NCBI GenBank assembly: GCA_036677375.1
Contig: JAVBWO010000017.1
Location: 1-63,447 of the forward strand
DNA length: 63,447 bases
DNA from: JAVBWO01 sp036677375
GTDB lineage: Bacteria > Bacillota > Dehalobacteriia > UBA4068 > UBA4997
Direction: 5' to 3'
Positions 11,301-18,368 of this stretch are shown piece after piece. The notes beneath the pieces are model-generated. The model was not told the DNA's origin. It saw nothing but the letters and a program-made list of their open reading frames with translations, and did not search any database. The translations under genes were made by a program, and so were the position numbers. The number at the start of each line of letters is the position of its first letter. The stretch's first letter is position 1.

Positions 11301-11895
11301 CGGCTTGGATCATGTCCTTTCCACCGGCGCCGACGTCAATCTCTTTGTGCTGGATACCGAGGTTTATTCCAATACCGGCGGACAAGCTTCCAAAGCGACC
11401 CCTGCCGGAGCGGTAGCCAAGTTTGCCTTTCATGGCAAACCGGCCCGGAAAAAAGATCTGGGATTGATGGCCATGACCTATAGGGATGTTTATGTAGCAC
11501 AGATTGCTATGGGCGCGGACATGAACCAGACGATAAAAGCGATGACAGAAGCGGAAAGCTACCCCGGACCTTCTTTGATCATCGCTTATGCGCCTTGCAT
11601 CAGCCATGGGATTAAGACCGGAATGTCTTCCAGCATGCACGAAGAAAAAAAGGCGGTGGACACCGGTTACTGGCACTTATACCGCTACGATCCCAGACGC
11701 AAAGAAGCAGGAGAAAATCCTTTTCAGTTGGATTCCAAAAGTCCTTCCCAATCCTATCAAGATTTTATCAAAGGTGAGCTTCGTTACGCACAATTGCACA
11801 ATACGTTTCCAAAAGAAGCTGCGAGGCTGTTTATTCTATCACAAGAGCAAGCCAAAGAACGCTATGAACTCTATAAACGTCTTTCAGAATTTTAA
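8377..11895 (+). CDS. nifJ: pyruvate:ferredoxin (flavodoxin) oxidoreductase, single-chain
   Basis: Reversibly converts pyruvate, CoA and oxidised ferredoxin to acetyl-CoA, CO2 and reduced ferredoxin in the cytoplasm. The 1,172-residue length fits the one-polypeptide homodimeric family. Visible parts: N-terminal pyrimidine-binding domain with YPITPSSPMAE near residue 30; transketolase C-like domain II; gamma domain (about 420-600); two 4Fe-4S motifs, CIQCGWCSYICPH (about 687) and CTGCGNCADICPAK (about 745); and a thiamine-diphosphate domain with GACPGCGETPY (about 810) and GDGWAYDIG (about 965). Translation starts at TTG, seven bases after an AAAGGGGGG ribosome site; the nearby ATG at 8372 is out of frame. 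Monocistronic, closed by a very strong terminator. Likely the main pyruvate-oxidising enzyme of an anaerobe. Confidence 0.97.
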   Translation: MPKKVTVDGNQAAAYAAYAFTDVATIYPITPSSPMAEITDEWSALGKTNLFGQRVTVMEMQSEAGAAGAMHGSLEAGALTTTYTASQGLLLMIPNIYKMVGELLPGVLHISARALATHALSIFGDHQDVMACRQTGAAMLASANAQEVMDLGCIAHLSAIQGKLPFLHFFDGFRTSHEYRNIEEIEYGELSKIVDWQAISEFRNRALNPSHPLIKGTAQNPDIYFQGREVQNKYFDRIPDIVDANMQKYARITGRSYQPFDYYGAADATDIIIAMGSVCDTVKDVIDFLAARGEKTGLLQVRLYRPFSAKHFMASLPLTVKKIAVLDRTKEPGAPGEPLYLDVCNMFSGRPHPPVIVGGRYGLGSKDTTPLQILSVFNNLKTTQPKNSFTIGIIDDVTNTSLPDDPSYQMPENGTVSCKFWGLGSDGTVGANKSACKIIGEHTDLNVQAYFAYDSKKSGGTTISHLRFGKNPIRAPYLVYSADYIACHNPSFLNHYDLVLGLKKGGVFVLNCDFTPENIEQNLPASLKRYLAANQIQFYIINAEKIASEIGLGNRINMIMQAAFFKLANIIPSDEVIQLLKDSIEKTYSRKGQNIVDMNNRAVDRGIDSLVKIKVPEAWAQLEDEAPLPSDEPEFVQRIQRVMARNEGDDLPVSAFLGMEDGAFPPGTTAYEKRGIAPTLPQWQMDKCIQCGWCSYICPHATIRLFLLDEAERKKSPQSFYTKKAIGKELGSYQLRVQVSPLDCTGCGNCADICPAKGKALIMEPAQQEIEAEASNWEFAMTLSEKPDIINRYTVKGSQFLRPLLEFNGACPGCGETPYVRLLTQLFGERMMIANATGCSSIWGASAPSMAYTTNANGRGPAWANSLFEDNAEYGLGMYLGVRQLQERLSELIRQAVDWQGLETTLKEAFTSWLQNRYDGMASLKDAYQIKQLLIKNNINSNPLLMQIASLQDYLEKKSIWMIGGDGWAYDIGYGGLDHVLSTGADVNLFVLDTEVYSNTGGQASKATPAGAVAKFAFHGKPARKKDLGLMAMTYRDVYVAQIAMGADMNQTIKAMTEAESYPGPSLIIAYAPCISHGIKTGMSSSMHEEKKAVDTGYWHLYRYDPRRKEAGENPFQLDSKSPSQSYQDFIKGELRYAQLHNTFPKEAARLFILSQEQAKERYELYKRLSEF

Positions 11896-11932
11896 TAAAG
11901 AATCCAGGATCTTTGATCCTGGATTCTTTATT
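11894..11932. terminator. bidirectional intrinsic terminator between nifJ and the DUF3787 gene
   Basis: A perfect 18-bp inverted repeat (11894-11911 with 11915-11932) around a TTT loop, AT-rich at its base. It overlaps the last two bases of the nifJ stop codon and lies 3 bases from the stop codon of the convergent small gene, so it can end transcription from both sides. Confidence 0.9.
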
Positions 11933-11935
11933 AAT

Positions 11936-12103
11936 TTATTTTTCATTTTCATCCACATATTCTTTCGCATTGCTGATTTGCCACTCATTTGGTTCGGCAA
12001 CATGGGATATTTCTTTGGTAGTTTCAATATTGGCCCAGGCCGCAGTTTGATGCTTTTCCACCGGATTTTTACTGTTTGCTTTACTGCTCAGTTCATATTC
12101 CAT
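11936..12103 (-). CDS. DUF3787 small protein (CDIF630_02480-type spore surface family)
   Basis: A 55-residue gene too short for most gene callers. It starts at ATG with AAGGGG 9 bases upstream. The protein has the family hallmarks: PVEKHQTAAWANIE in the first half and NAKEYVDENEK at the end. These match the short DUF3787 family found in spore-forming Clostridia, where a member has been named a spore surface protein. No membrane segment or cysteine is present. It is convergent with nifJ and shares its terminator. Family assignment rests on recalled consensus; the spore role is inferred from family naming. Confidence 0.75.
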   Translation of the reverse strand: MEYELSSKANSKNPVEKHQTAAWANIETTKEISHVAEPNEWQISNAKEYVDENEK

Positions 12104-12273
12104 TGATATACCCCTTTTCCTTATGATCTGAAATTATTATGATCCATTCAGCCGTTAATATGAGCCCAATATCAATAAAAGTCAAATCTTTCACCATTGC
12201 CGCAAGCCATGTGCATATTATATCGTTAATGACAAATAATAAAGCCTAGAAGTGAAGAATCAATCCTAAGAAA

Positions 12274-12741
12274 GTGTGGCCAAAAATCATGAAACAGATC
12301 ATATCGTCAACTACCCAAAGAGTATCCGATAATACCAGCATGAATGTAAACGCCGCTATCAGAAAACAAACCATCGAGAGCCTCAATGCCTATAAAGATG
12401 CCGACAGCAATGAGATATCAGACCGGATTTCCCAATTAAATTATGAATGGGATGTAGAAAGATGCCTGGAGACCAATGCCGCAACAATCTTGCTGCTCAG
12501 TTCTTTATTAGGCTTAAAGTCCAGCAGATTATGGTTCCTTTTGACCGGTACTGTAGGAGCCTTTTTATTGCAGCATGCTTTAGAAGGTTGGTGCCCTCCC
12601 GTTCCTTTTATGAGAAAGATGGGAATAAGAACCGCGGAAGAAATCAATAACGAGAAGATCGTGTTAAAAATCCTACGCGGTGATTTCTTTCAAAACAATT
12701 CTGAAGCAGCACAAATACTTGCGGTTGTAGAAAAACAATAA
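12274..12741 (+). CDS. YgaP-like DUF2892 membrane protein
   Basis: A 155-residue protein. An N-terminal polar region with NVNAAIRKQTIESLNAY is followed by two predicted membrane helices (AATILLLSSLLGL and LLTGTVGAFLLQHAL). Then comes the DUF2892 ending GWCPPVPFMRKMGIRTAEE and a short tail with LKILRGDF. This is the inner-membrane domain that in YgaP is fused to a rhodanese; no rhodanese is present here. The start is uncertain: GTG at 12274, ATG at 12289 or ATG at 12340, none with a strong ribosome site. The function of the family is not established; a sulfur-related role is only suggested by the YgaP link. Confidence 0.75.
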   Translation: MWPKIMKQIISSTTQRVSDNTSMNVNAAIRKQTIESLNAYKDADSNEISDRISQLNYEWDVERCLETNAATILLLSSLLGLKSSRLWFLLTGTVGAFLLQHALEGWCPPVPFMRKMGIRTAEEINNEKIVLKILRGDFFQNNSEAAQILAVVEKQ

Positions 12742-12790
12742 ACTTTTGCAAATGAAACACCTATTTGTTGATGGGCTAAGTTCCAAGCGC

Positions 12791-12823
12791 AAAAAGAAAG
12801 AGCCTTTTAGGCTCTTTCTTTTT
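12791..12823 (+). terminator. intrinsic terminator after the DUF2892 gene
   Basis: A 14-bp perfect stem (12791-12804 with 12810-12823), five-base loop and T-rich 3' side, 50 bases after the stop codon. Confidence 0.9.
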
Positions 12824-12891
12824 CTTTCTTTTTCTTACTTTATCATACCGCCTCGTAAAATAGTAATATATAAGGATGCCGCCATCATTTA

Positions 12892-12920
12892 TTGACTATT
12901 TGGTATAAATCTATTATACT
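12892..12920 (+). promoter_or_regulatory. sigma-A-type promoter for the 59-residue membrane protein
   Basis: TTGACT (12892-12897), 17-base spacer, TATACT (12915-12920). This is close to consensus and gives a predicted start near 12927 and a leader of about 78 bases before the ATG at 13005. Confidence 0.75.
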
Positions 12921-13004
12921 AAGTTATATTCCTTAGCAGCACATAAACGAAAATATTTTCTTAATTTAATGAAATAATACTGAAATTAAGGAGGCATCAT
13001 CATT

Positions 13005-13184
13005 ATGAGCAAGAGACCAACAACAAAAAAAGTAAATAAGCAAAGAATGAGCCTTTTATGGGGTATCGTTTTAACTATTGCTGGAGCTTCTTTTTACTCA
13101 AACAATCATGTTTGGGGAGGAATATGTTTTTGTGTTGGTATTTTTCTCCTTGTCATAAGTTTTAGAAGAAGAGGGAATAAATAA
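13005..13184 (+). CDS. small two-helix membrane protein, unknown function
   Basis: A 59-residue gene with a good ribosome site (AAGGAGG, 12988-12994) ten bases before the ATG and a near-consensus promoter upstream. A very basic N-terminus (MSKRPTTKKVNKQRM) is followed by two predicted membrane helices (LLWGIVLTIAGASFY and GGICFCVGIFLLVISF) and a basic RRRGNK tail. I do not recognise the family. The topology is typical of small Gram-positive membrane proteins; no partner gene is evident next to it. An imperfect terminator follows at about 13246-13279. Confidence 0.65.
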   Translation: MSKRPTTKKVNKQRMSLLWGIVLTIAGASFYSNNHVWGGICFCVGIFLLVISFRRRGNK

Positions 13185-13597
13185 TTTTTTATCAATTTTA
13201 TTCTCATTGGCTTATGCGGACGATTTGCAAAAGCAAACATAGATGAAAAGGCACATCCAATCATGGATGCGCTTTTTTTGTGTTAGAACAAAAACAGGCA
13301 GATGCTTCTTCGATCGGTTGACGACTTAAGATTTACCGCTTCGTTCTTTCATTGATTTTATTTCTTATTTTTCTTTGTATTTTTATCCATCGGAAGAATG
13401 TGCACCTTGCTTCGTAAGATCAAAATGCCGGTACTCCGAACTTCTGGTTATTAGTGCACTGTAATACCTTATCCCTGTATACAACTCGGTCTGTTGTTAA
13501 TACTGCGTTGTCGTTAATGGGAGTACATAAAGGATTCCTCAATCCTCCGCCTTGTTCTAGGCAAAATATCCTCGCCCATATATCACAATTTTATATG
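13185..13597. other. gene-free stretch between the small membrane protein and the M23 peptidase
   Basis: About 410 bases. It holds the terminator at 13246-13279 and most of the structured-RNA candidate described separately (13454-13608). The open frame on the plus strand across 13454-13723 lacks a ribosome site and runs antisense to the M23 gene, so I do not treat it as a gene. Confidence 0.6.
13246..13279 (+). terminator. probable terminator after the small membrane protein gene
   Basis: CATCCA-ATCA-TGGATG hairpin extended imperfectly by flanking A-rich and T-rich arms, followed by seven T residues. Confidence 0.7.
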
Positions 13598-13608
13598 TTA
13601 CAGTGCGC
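13454..13608 (-). ncRNA. candidate structured RNA at the 3' end of the M23 peptidase gene
   Basis: On the minus strand an outer stem of 11 positions (13598-13608 with 13454-13464, one mismatch) encloses three internal hairpins. These are GCCT-AGAACA-AGGC (13549-13562), AGGATT-GAGG-AATCCT (13531-13546) and ACAAC...GTTGT (13481-13497). The 5' arm contains the TAA stop of the peptidase gene, so the element would be in its 3' UTR. No long T-run follows, so it is not a simple terminator. It could be a mobile non-coding element, a 3'-UTR RNA or chance pairing. I cannot assign it to a known RNA family. Confidence 0.4.
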
Positions 13609-14692
13609 CAGTGTTTTGCTTATCTTTAACCGAAGTATCATCCGTACACTCCCGGATATGATACACACGGCTATAATCCTTGGTTTCCTGATTTTTGATT
13701 ACTTCAGATCTCTGCCGGTCTAAGAGCCGGATGATTTGATAAACATTAATCCATATTTCATTCTGGTTTTCTTTTTGCGATTCATCAAAGATAAGCTGCA
13801 TGCCAAAATGAAGATGCGCCTGCTGAATGTTATTGACATTTTCCTTAATACTATAACCGGTTCTGCCCAGATAACCAATGACATCTCCTGCCTGAACCAC
13901 AGAACCTACCGCCAAATCCTTACGGTATGGGAAATTTTTTCTCAGGTGAGCGTAGTAATAATATCTCTTTTTATCAAGAGACCGTATCCCGATACGCCAG
14001 CCGCCATACTGGTTCCAGCCCAACGCTTCCACAACGCCGCCCTCCACAGCGACAATAGGGGTTCCAACCTGACCGATCAAGTCATTCCCTAAATGTACCC
14101 GTCTAAACCCATAGGAACGGCTATTGCCAAAGTCGTCATAATGGCTGTAGGGAAAATTTTTGGCAATAGGTGAAAATACCTTGAGTCCATAACGCCGTTC
14201 CCAATGCTTTCCTACTTCGTCCCCTTCTCCGCTTTCATCTGCAACCTCAATTTCATACTCCCCTACAAAACCGGACAGTATCGCGCTATAGGCTTCATAA
14301 TAATAAGGGTAATATTTCATATCTGCCGTCAGTTCCTCTATGCTTTCTCCTTCTTGCAGCTTTTCGGCAACAGCATCTAATTGTTTTACTTTAAATCCTT
14401 TAAAATTATTGCCGTTTTTGGCAGCCAAATATGCCAGCAGTTCAATCCAATTCAGCTTGATTTCACTTTCCTGCGAATTGATATCCAATTTTAGGGCTCG
14501 ATTCATGGCTTCATAGGGTACATCAAAATCCACCCATTTAATGAAATCCTGTGTTTCCTCCGCTTCTTCAGACAGAACATAAGCAGGCGTATTGTTTGAT
14601 AGGAGTAGCCAAGCCCCGGCGCATATCATGGCGCTAAAGAAAGCCACAAAACCAAACTGCCTTAATGTTCTTTTTCGAAAAATAAGCAGCAT
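13598..14692 (-). CDS. M23 (LytM-type) metallopeptidase, membrane-anchored
   Basis: A 364-residue cell-wall peptidase homologue. GGAGGTTGATAGTTA precedes the ATG. One N-terminal membrane helix (about residues 13-33) leaves the rest outside the cell. A helical middle region leads to the M23 domain (about 175-320). Zinc-site motifs visible are HLGNDLIG (His and Asp), YAHLRK, and QAHLHFGMQL (HxH). The domain normally cleaves peptide cross-bridges in peptidoglycan, and in sporulation proteins it may act as a docking domain. Here all expected metal ligands seem present, so activity is plausible. The gene stands alone; its stop codon lies in the arm of an RNA-like hairpin. Confidence 0.88.
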   Translation of the reverse strand: MLLIFRKRTLRQFGFVAFFSAMICAGAWLLLSNNTPAYVLSEEAEETQDFIKWVDFDVPYEAMNRALKLDINSQESEIKLNWIELLAYLAAKNGNNFKGFKVKQLDAVAEKLQEGESIEELTADMKYYPYYYEAYSAILSGFVGEYEIEVADESGEGDEVGKHWERRYGLKVFSPIAKNFPYSHYDDFGNSRSYGFRRVHLGNDLIGQVGTPIVAVEGGVVEALGWNQYGGWRIGIRSLDKKRYYYYAHLRKNFPYRKDLAVGSVVQAGDVIGYLGRTGYSIKENVNNIQQAHLHFGMQLIFDESQKENQNEIWINVYQIIRLLDRQRSEVIKNQETKDYSRVYHIRECTDDTSVKDKQNTGAL

Positions 14693-14974
14693 TAACTATC
14701 AACCTCCATGACCCTCAACAATCTGCTTTGTCCCTGATCAAACAAAAACGCTGTTGAAACATATATATTGTCATGGAGCGTCAATCATTACCTATTCTCG
14801 ACAACATATTTTTATTGTATTGGGGCATTTTAAGAGATGAATCAAGTAATTTCCGTACAATATGTCCAGCATACCCTTATGTCATATCGGCCTTGCAAAT
14901 TCTTTAATATTTTGAATAAGGTTGCAGCACATATTTATAAAAATCTGCTTACAAATAATAAGGAGGCTGTCACG

Positions 14975-15184
14975 ATGAAAATAAGCGCAAGAAATCAATT
15001 GAAAGGAACTGTTGTTGCAATCAAAGAAGGAAGCGTTAACGGCATCGTAACTTTAGATATCGGCGAAGGCAAGATCATTAGTTCAACGATTTCCATAGAC
15101 GCCATCAGAGAATTGGATTTAAAAATAGGCTCTCCTGCTTATGCCATTATTAAAGCTACCTCTGTTATGATTGGTATTGATTAA
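14975..15184 (+). CDS. molbindin (Mop/TOBE-domain molybdate-binding protein)
   Basis: A 69-residue single Mop domain. The ATG is preceded by AAGGAGG at proper distance. The sequence MKISARNQLKGTVVAIKEG followed by NGIVTLDIG and ending LKIGSPAYAIIKATSVMIG is the classic TOBE/molbindin pattern. It forms small oligomers that bind molybdate or tungstate in the cytoplasm. This fits the molybdenum hydroxylase at 47.9-51.6 kb and ModD at 62.3 kb, though it is not clustered with them. A long in-frame extension upstream lacks a ribosome site and is rejected. Monocistronic with a strong terminator. Confidence 0.92.
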   Translation: MKISARNQLKGTVVAIKEGSVNGIVTLDIGEGKIISSTISIDAIRELDLKIGSPAYAIIKATSVMIGID

Positions 15185-15204
15185 TTAAAAGTATGACATC
15201 AATC

Positions 15205-15244
15205 AAAAAATGGAATGAGAGCTTTCGCATTCATTCCATTTTTT
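15205..15244 (+). terminator. intrinsic terminator after the molbindin gene
   Basis: A 14-bp stem AAAAAATGGAATGA paired with its complement at 15231-15244, with a small GC inner pairing and a T-run in the 3' arm. Confidence 0.9.
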
Positions 15245-15423
15245 CGTATCCATTTATCCTGCCTGCATTTCACAATAGGCGGAAAATTTTTTATCAGTTT
15301 ACCTTAACATAAAGCCGGTCAGGCTCTTAAAAATAATTAGAACGGTACAAAAAGGAGCGGTTCTGCATAGTATATTACTGTAGCATGTCCCCCGGTTATT
15401 CATCAAGAAAGGAGAAATCCCTT

Positions 15424-15774
15424 TTGCCATACGAAAAAGATCATTGCTATCCTCCCCATCCGAAAAAGCAGTTCCATGTTCATGAAGTTCAAGGCAGCGT
15501 TCAAATAGCCGAACCCCATGATCCACACAACCATCGTTTTGCAACCGTAACAGGGAAAGCAATCCCGACCTGTGGCGGTGATCATGTTCATGAAGTAAAG
15601 TTTCGTACTGATTTCTACGAGAATCACTTTCATGAATTTTGTGGAACCACTTGTGGCGCCATTGACGTTGGAGACAGGCATGTTCACTTTTTAAAATCTG
15701 TGACATCCATAAACGATGGTCACAACCACGAGTTTAGATTTGGCACACTGATTAACGACCCCACCGAGGATTAA
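15424..15774 (+). CDS. ymaF: YmaF-family histidine-rich protein
   Basis: A 116-residue protein from a TTG start placed nine bases after AAAGGAG; longer starts upstream have no ribosome site. It is made of repeated beta-like units, each with an HxH pair (FHVHEV, HDPHNH, DHVHEV, NHFHEF, RHVHFL, GHNHEF), 15 histidines and four cysteines in all. This matches the YmaF family of Bacillota, whose function is not known. The spacing of the His pairs suggests metal binding, by inference. No signal peptide or membrane segment. It stands alone, closed by a symmetrical hairpin shared with the leftward acyl-CoA synthetase gene. Confidence 0.85.
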   Translation: MPYEKDHCYPPHPKKQFHVHEVQGSVQIAEPHDPHNHRFATVTGKAIPTCGGDHVHEVKFRTDFYENHFHEFCGTTCGAIDVGDRHVHFLKSVTSINDGHNHEFRFGTLINDPTED

Positions 15775-15837
15775 ACAGTTTCTTAAAATACGGAAAAATA
15801 ACTTAATAAACGAAGTAACCATACTCTTCTAAACATA

Positions 15838-15874
15838 AGAACCACCTTGGGTTTAAAACCCGGAGGGTGGTTCT
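15838..15874. terminator. bidirectional terminator between ymaF and the acyl-CoA synthetase gene
   Basis: AGAACCACC (15838-15846) pairs with GGTGGTTCT (15866-15874), and an inner GGGTTT/AAACCC stem extends it. It lies between two convergent genes. Confidence 0.85.
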
Positions 15875-15889
15875 TCACTTTGATTTTAT

Positions 15890-17572
15890 TTACTGGGAAT
15901 CCCGTTCCCTGATTTCTACGCGGCGGATTTTCCCGCTGATCGTCTTGGGAAGCTCGTCCACAAATTCCACAACACGCGGATATTTATAGGGCGCCGTATT
16001 GTTCTTGACATGATCCTGCAGCTCTTTCACAAGCTCTTCCGATGGACAGTATCCCGCGCAAAGCACGATGGTCGCCTTGACGTTAAAGCCCCTAACCGGA
16101 TCGGGCACACCTGTTACAGCTACTTCAAGCACGGCGGGATGCTCCAGTAAAACACTTTCCACTTCAAAAGGACCAATGCGGTAGCCTGAGGATTTGATAA
16201 TATCGTCGTTACGGCCAACATACCAGAAAAAGCCTAATTCATCCCGATAAGCAGTATCTCCTGTATGATAAAATCCATCATGCCATGCTCTATCCGTTGC
16301 GGCTTCATCTTTGTAATAACCGATAAACAGACCCTTCGGTTTGCTGTGTTTACCTCTGGCACGTATACAGATCTCACCTGTTACGCCGGGCGCCGTTTCG
16401 TTTCCGGCGGCATCAAGAACGCGCAAATCATAGCCGGGAGCGGGAAGACCCATGCTGCCCCGTCTCGGCTGCACCCAAGGATAAAGCGTCGCACAACAAA
16501 GCGTGGTTTCCGTTTGACCGAAACCCTCAAAAATTTTCAGTCCTGTCAATCTTTTCCATTGGTTATAAACCTCCGGCGACAATGCCTCTCCCGCCGTACA
16601 GCAATGCTTTAGAGCGGACAAGTCATATTTTTCGACTTTCTCCTGAAGAATCAAACGATACATGGTAGGAGGCGCACAGAAAGTAGTCACCTTATATTTT
16701 TCCAGCTTAGAAAGGAGATCCGCCCCATTGAACTTTTCAAAATCATAAGTAAATACGGCGCTTTCACCAAGCCACTGGCCATACATCTTGCCCCAGAGGG
16801 ATTTGAGCCAGCCAGTATCCGAAATGGTAAAATGCAAGCCGCCCTTCTCAACCCGATGCCAGAAAACACCTGTTAAAAGATGTCCAAGAGGGTAAGTGAA
16901 GTCGTGACACACCATTTTGGGATAACCAGTGGTACCGGAAGAGAAGGACATGATCATGGTATCCGTCGCCTTGGTGGCTTCTGCGCCCGTGGGGCGTTCC
17001 CAAACATCAGATGCGGCTTCCAGACCGGCCTCGAAGTCTACCCAGTCTTTTCCGGCTTTCTTCCCCTTTGTCACCGCTTTTATTTCAACGGTCTCATACT
17101 CATCCTGCCCCTCATCGAAGCTCTCCGTGCAATGATTGTCACCGGTAATGACAACCATTTTGATGCCGCCCGCATTGCAGCGGTAAATATAATCCTTGGC
17201 ACAGAGCATATTGGTGGCCTGAACCGCGATGGCTCCGATCTTATGCAAACCCATCATGCAATACCAAAAAAGATAACTGCGCTTTAAAACCAACAGTACA
17301 TAATCGCCTTTCTTAATGCCTTGCGATTTAAAAAAATTAGCGGCCTTGTTGGACCAAAGCATCATATCTTTAAAGGTAATATATTTTTCCTCGCCATCTA
17401 CACCCACCCATAGCATGGCAAGCTGATCCGGCTTATGAGTGCCCAGATAATCTAAAACATCGTAGGCAAAATTAAAATCTTCACCGCAAGTGATCTTAAA
17501 ATTTCGCTGCAAATCTTCGAAAGTGGCAAAATCATCACGTGATCTGCCAACGTACTTTTCATATATCGGCAT
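15890..17572 (-). CDS. AMP-forming acyl-CoA synthetase (acetyl/medium-chain type)
   Basis: An ANL-superfamily ligase of 560 residues that would join a carboxylic acid to CoA through an acyl-adenylate. Motifs: SFSSGTTGYPKM (about 208, phosphate loop), GFGQTETT, YHTGDTAYRD (about 430), GRNDDIIKSSGYRIGP hinge region, and PKTISGKIRR with the catalytic Lys (about 545). The first seven codons of the longest frame encode AAGGAG, so the ATG of MPIYEKY is the likely start. Last gene of the leftward vor operon, starting 13 bases after the XRE-cupin gene. Together with the ferredoxin oxidoreductase it could interconvert 2-oxoacid, acyl-CoA and free acid. The substrate is not readable from sequence. Confidence 0.9.
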   Translation of the reverse strand: MPIYEKYVGRSRDDFATFEDLQRNFKITCGEDFNFAYDVLDYLGTHKPDQLAMLWVGVDGEEKYITFKDMMLWSNKAANFFKSQGIKKGDYVLLVLKRSYLFWYCMMGLHKIGAIAVQATNMLCAKDYIYRCNAGGIKMVVITGDNHCTESFDEGQDEYETVEIKAVTKGKKAGKDWVDFEAGLEAASDVWERPTGAEATKATDTMIMSFSSGTTGYPKMVCHDFTYPLGHLLTGVFWHRVEKGGLHFTISDTGWLKSLWGKMYGQWLGESAVFTYDFEKFNGADLLSKLEKYKVTTFCAPPTMYRLILQEKVEKYDLSALKHCCTAGEALSPEVYNQWKRLTGLKIFEGFGQTETTLCCATLYPWVQPRRGSMGLPAPGYDLRVLDAAGNETAPGVTGEICIRARGKHSKPKGLFIGYYKDEAATDRAWHDGFYHTGDTAYRDELGFFWYVGRNDDIIKSSGYRIGPFEVESVLLEHPAVLEVAVTGVPDPVRGFNVKATIVLCAGYCPSEELVKELQDHVKNNTAPYKYPRVVEFVDELPKTISGKIRRVEIRERDSQ

Positions 17573-17585
17573 TTTGAACTTCTCC

Positions 17586-18173
17586 TTATTCATCGGTGTT
17601 ATTTTTAGCGTTGGGATTTTTCATAACGACCGCTAAAAATTTAGCTGGCGCATCGCCCAGGGCTTTTACCGCATGGGGTATATTGGCATCAAAATAAATG
17701 CTGTCGCCCTCATTTAAAATATACATCGCGTCGCCAAGGTGAAATTCCATGCTTCCCGATACCATAAAGTTGAATTCTTGCCCGTCATGGGTGTGCTGCG
17801 CCGGAACTTCGGGTGCGTTATAAGATCGTTCGGTAACCATGAATGGTTCCGCCAGCTTGTCTTTAAAAGTGTAGGCAAGATGCTTGTAATCATAAGCCGA
17901 ATTTCTTGAGATATTGAAGCCGCCGCCTTTGCGAACAAGACTGCAAATTGTCAGCTTCGGTGCGTCGCCTGTGATGATCTCAACAACATCCACCCCCAAT
18001 AACGCCGCGGCATTGCTTAAGAAGCTAAACGAAAAATCTTCCTCGCCTTTTTCATATTGGAGGTAGGTCTCGATATCAAGATCCAATTTTTCGGCCATGC
18101 GTTCGGCAGACAGACGGTTGATCTCCCTGAGCGATGCCAGCCTCATCCCGATCTCCTTCAGTTGTTCTGTCAT
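17586..18173 (-). CDS. XRE-type HTH regulator with C-terminal cupin sensor
   Basis: A 195-residue regulator. An N-terminal HTH_3 domain (about 5-60, LASLREINRLSAERMAEKL) is followed by a cupin (about 110-185) with likely metal ligands in PAQHTHDGQEF and IPHAVKALG. The start is the ATG preceded by GGGGAGGCAAGAAAA; an upstream Met would swallow that site. Regulators of this HTH-cupin type commonly sense a small carboxylate or metabolite bound in the cupin and control neighbouring metabolic genes. Its place between the vor subunits and the acyl-CoA synthetase suggests it controls this operon. The ligand is unknown. Confidence 0.9.
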   Translation of the reverse strand: MTEQLKEIGMRLASLREINRLSAERMAEKLDLDIETYLQYEKGEEDFSFSFLSNAAALLGVDVVEIITGDAPKLTICSLVRKGGGFNISRNSAYDYKHLAYTFKDKLAEPFMVTERSYNAPEVPAQHTHDGQEFNFMVSGSMEFHLGDAMYILNEGDSIYFDANIPHAVKALGDAPAKFLAVVMKNPNAKNNTDE

Positions 18174-18368
18174 TTTTCTTGCCTCCCCGCTTTCAAATTT
18201 ATCATACTTCTTCATTTTTGAAAGGCTACCCCTTCCGAACTTATATCTCGGGATTTGCCGCTACCGCAAGCCCCTGAAATACTTCCTATATGATAAACCG
18301 CATAGAACAAGTTCCTGCGTTATTCATATGCGGCTTGCCGTTATCCCATGATCTGATTCCCCGGCCAC

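Noticed and set aside
13454..13723. 89-codon plus-strand frame over the RNA candidate
   Set aside because: Antisense to the M23 gene end, no ribosome site; the signal there is better explained by inverted repeats.
15299..15706. Minus-strand open frames across ymaF
   Set aside because: Shadows created by the His-rich composition of ymaF; no ribosome site.
17573..17593. Upstream start (MNKEKFK) for the acyl-CoA synthetase
   Set aside because: These codons encode the AAGGAG ribosome site for the next in-frame ATG.
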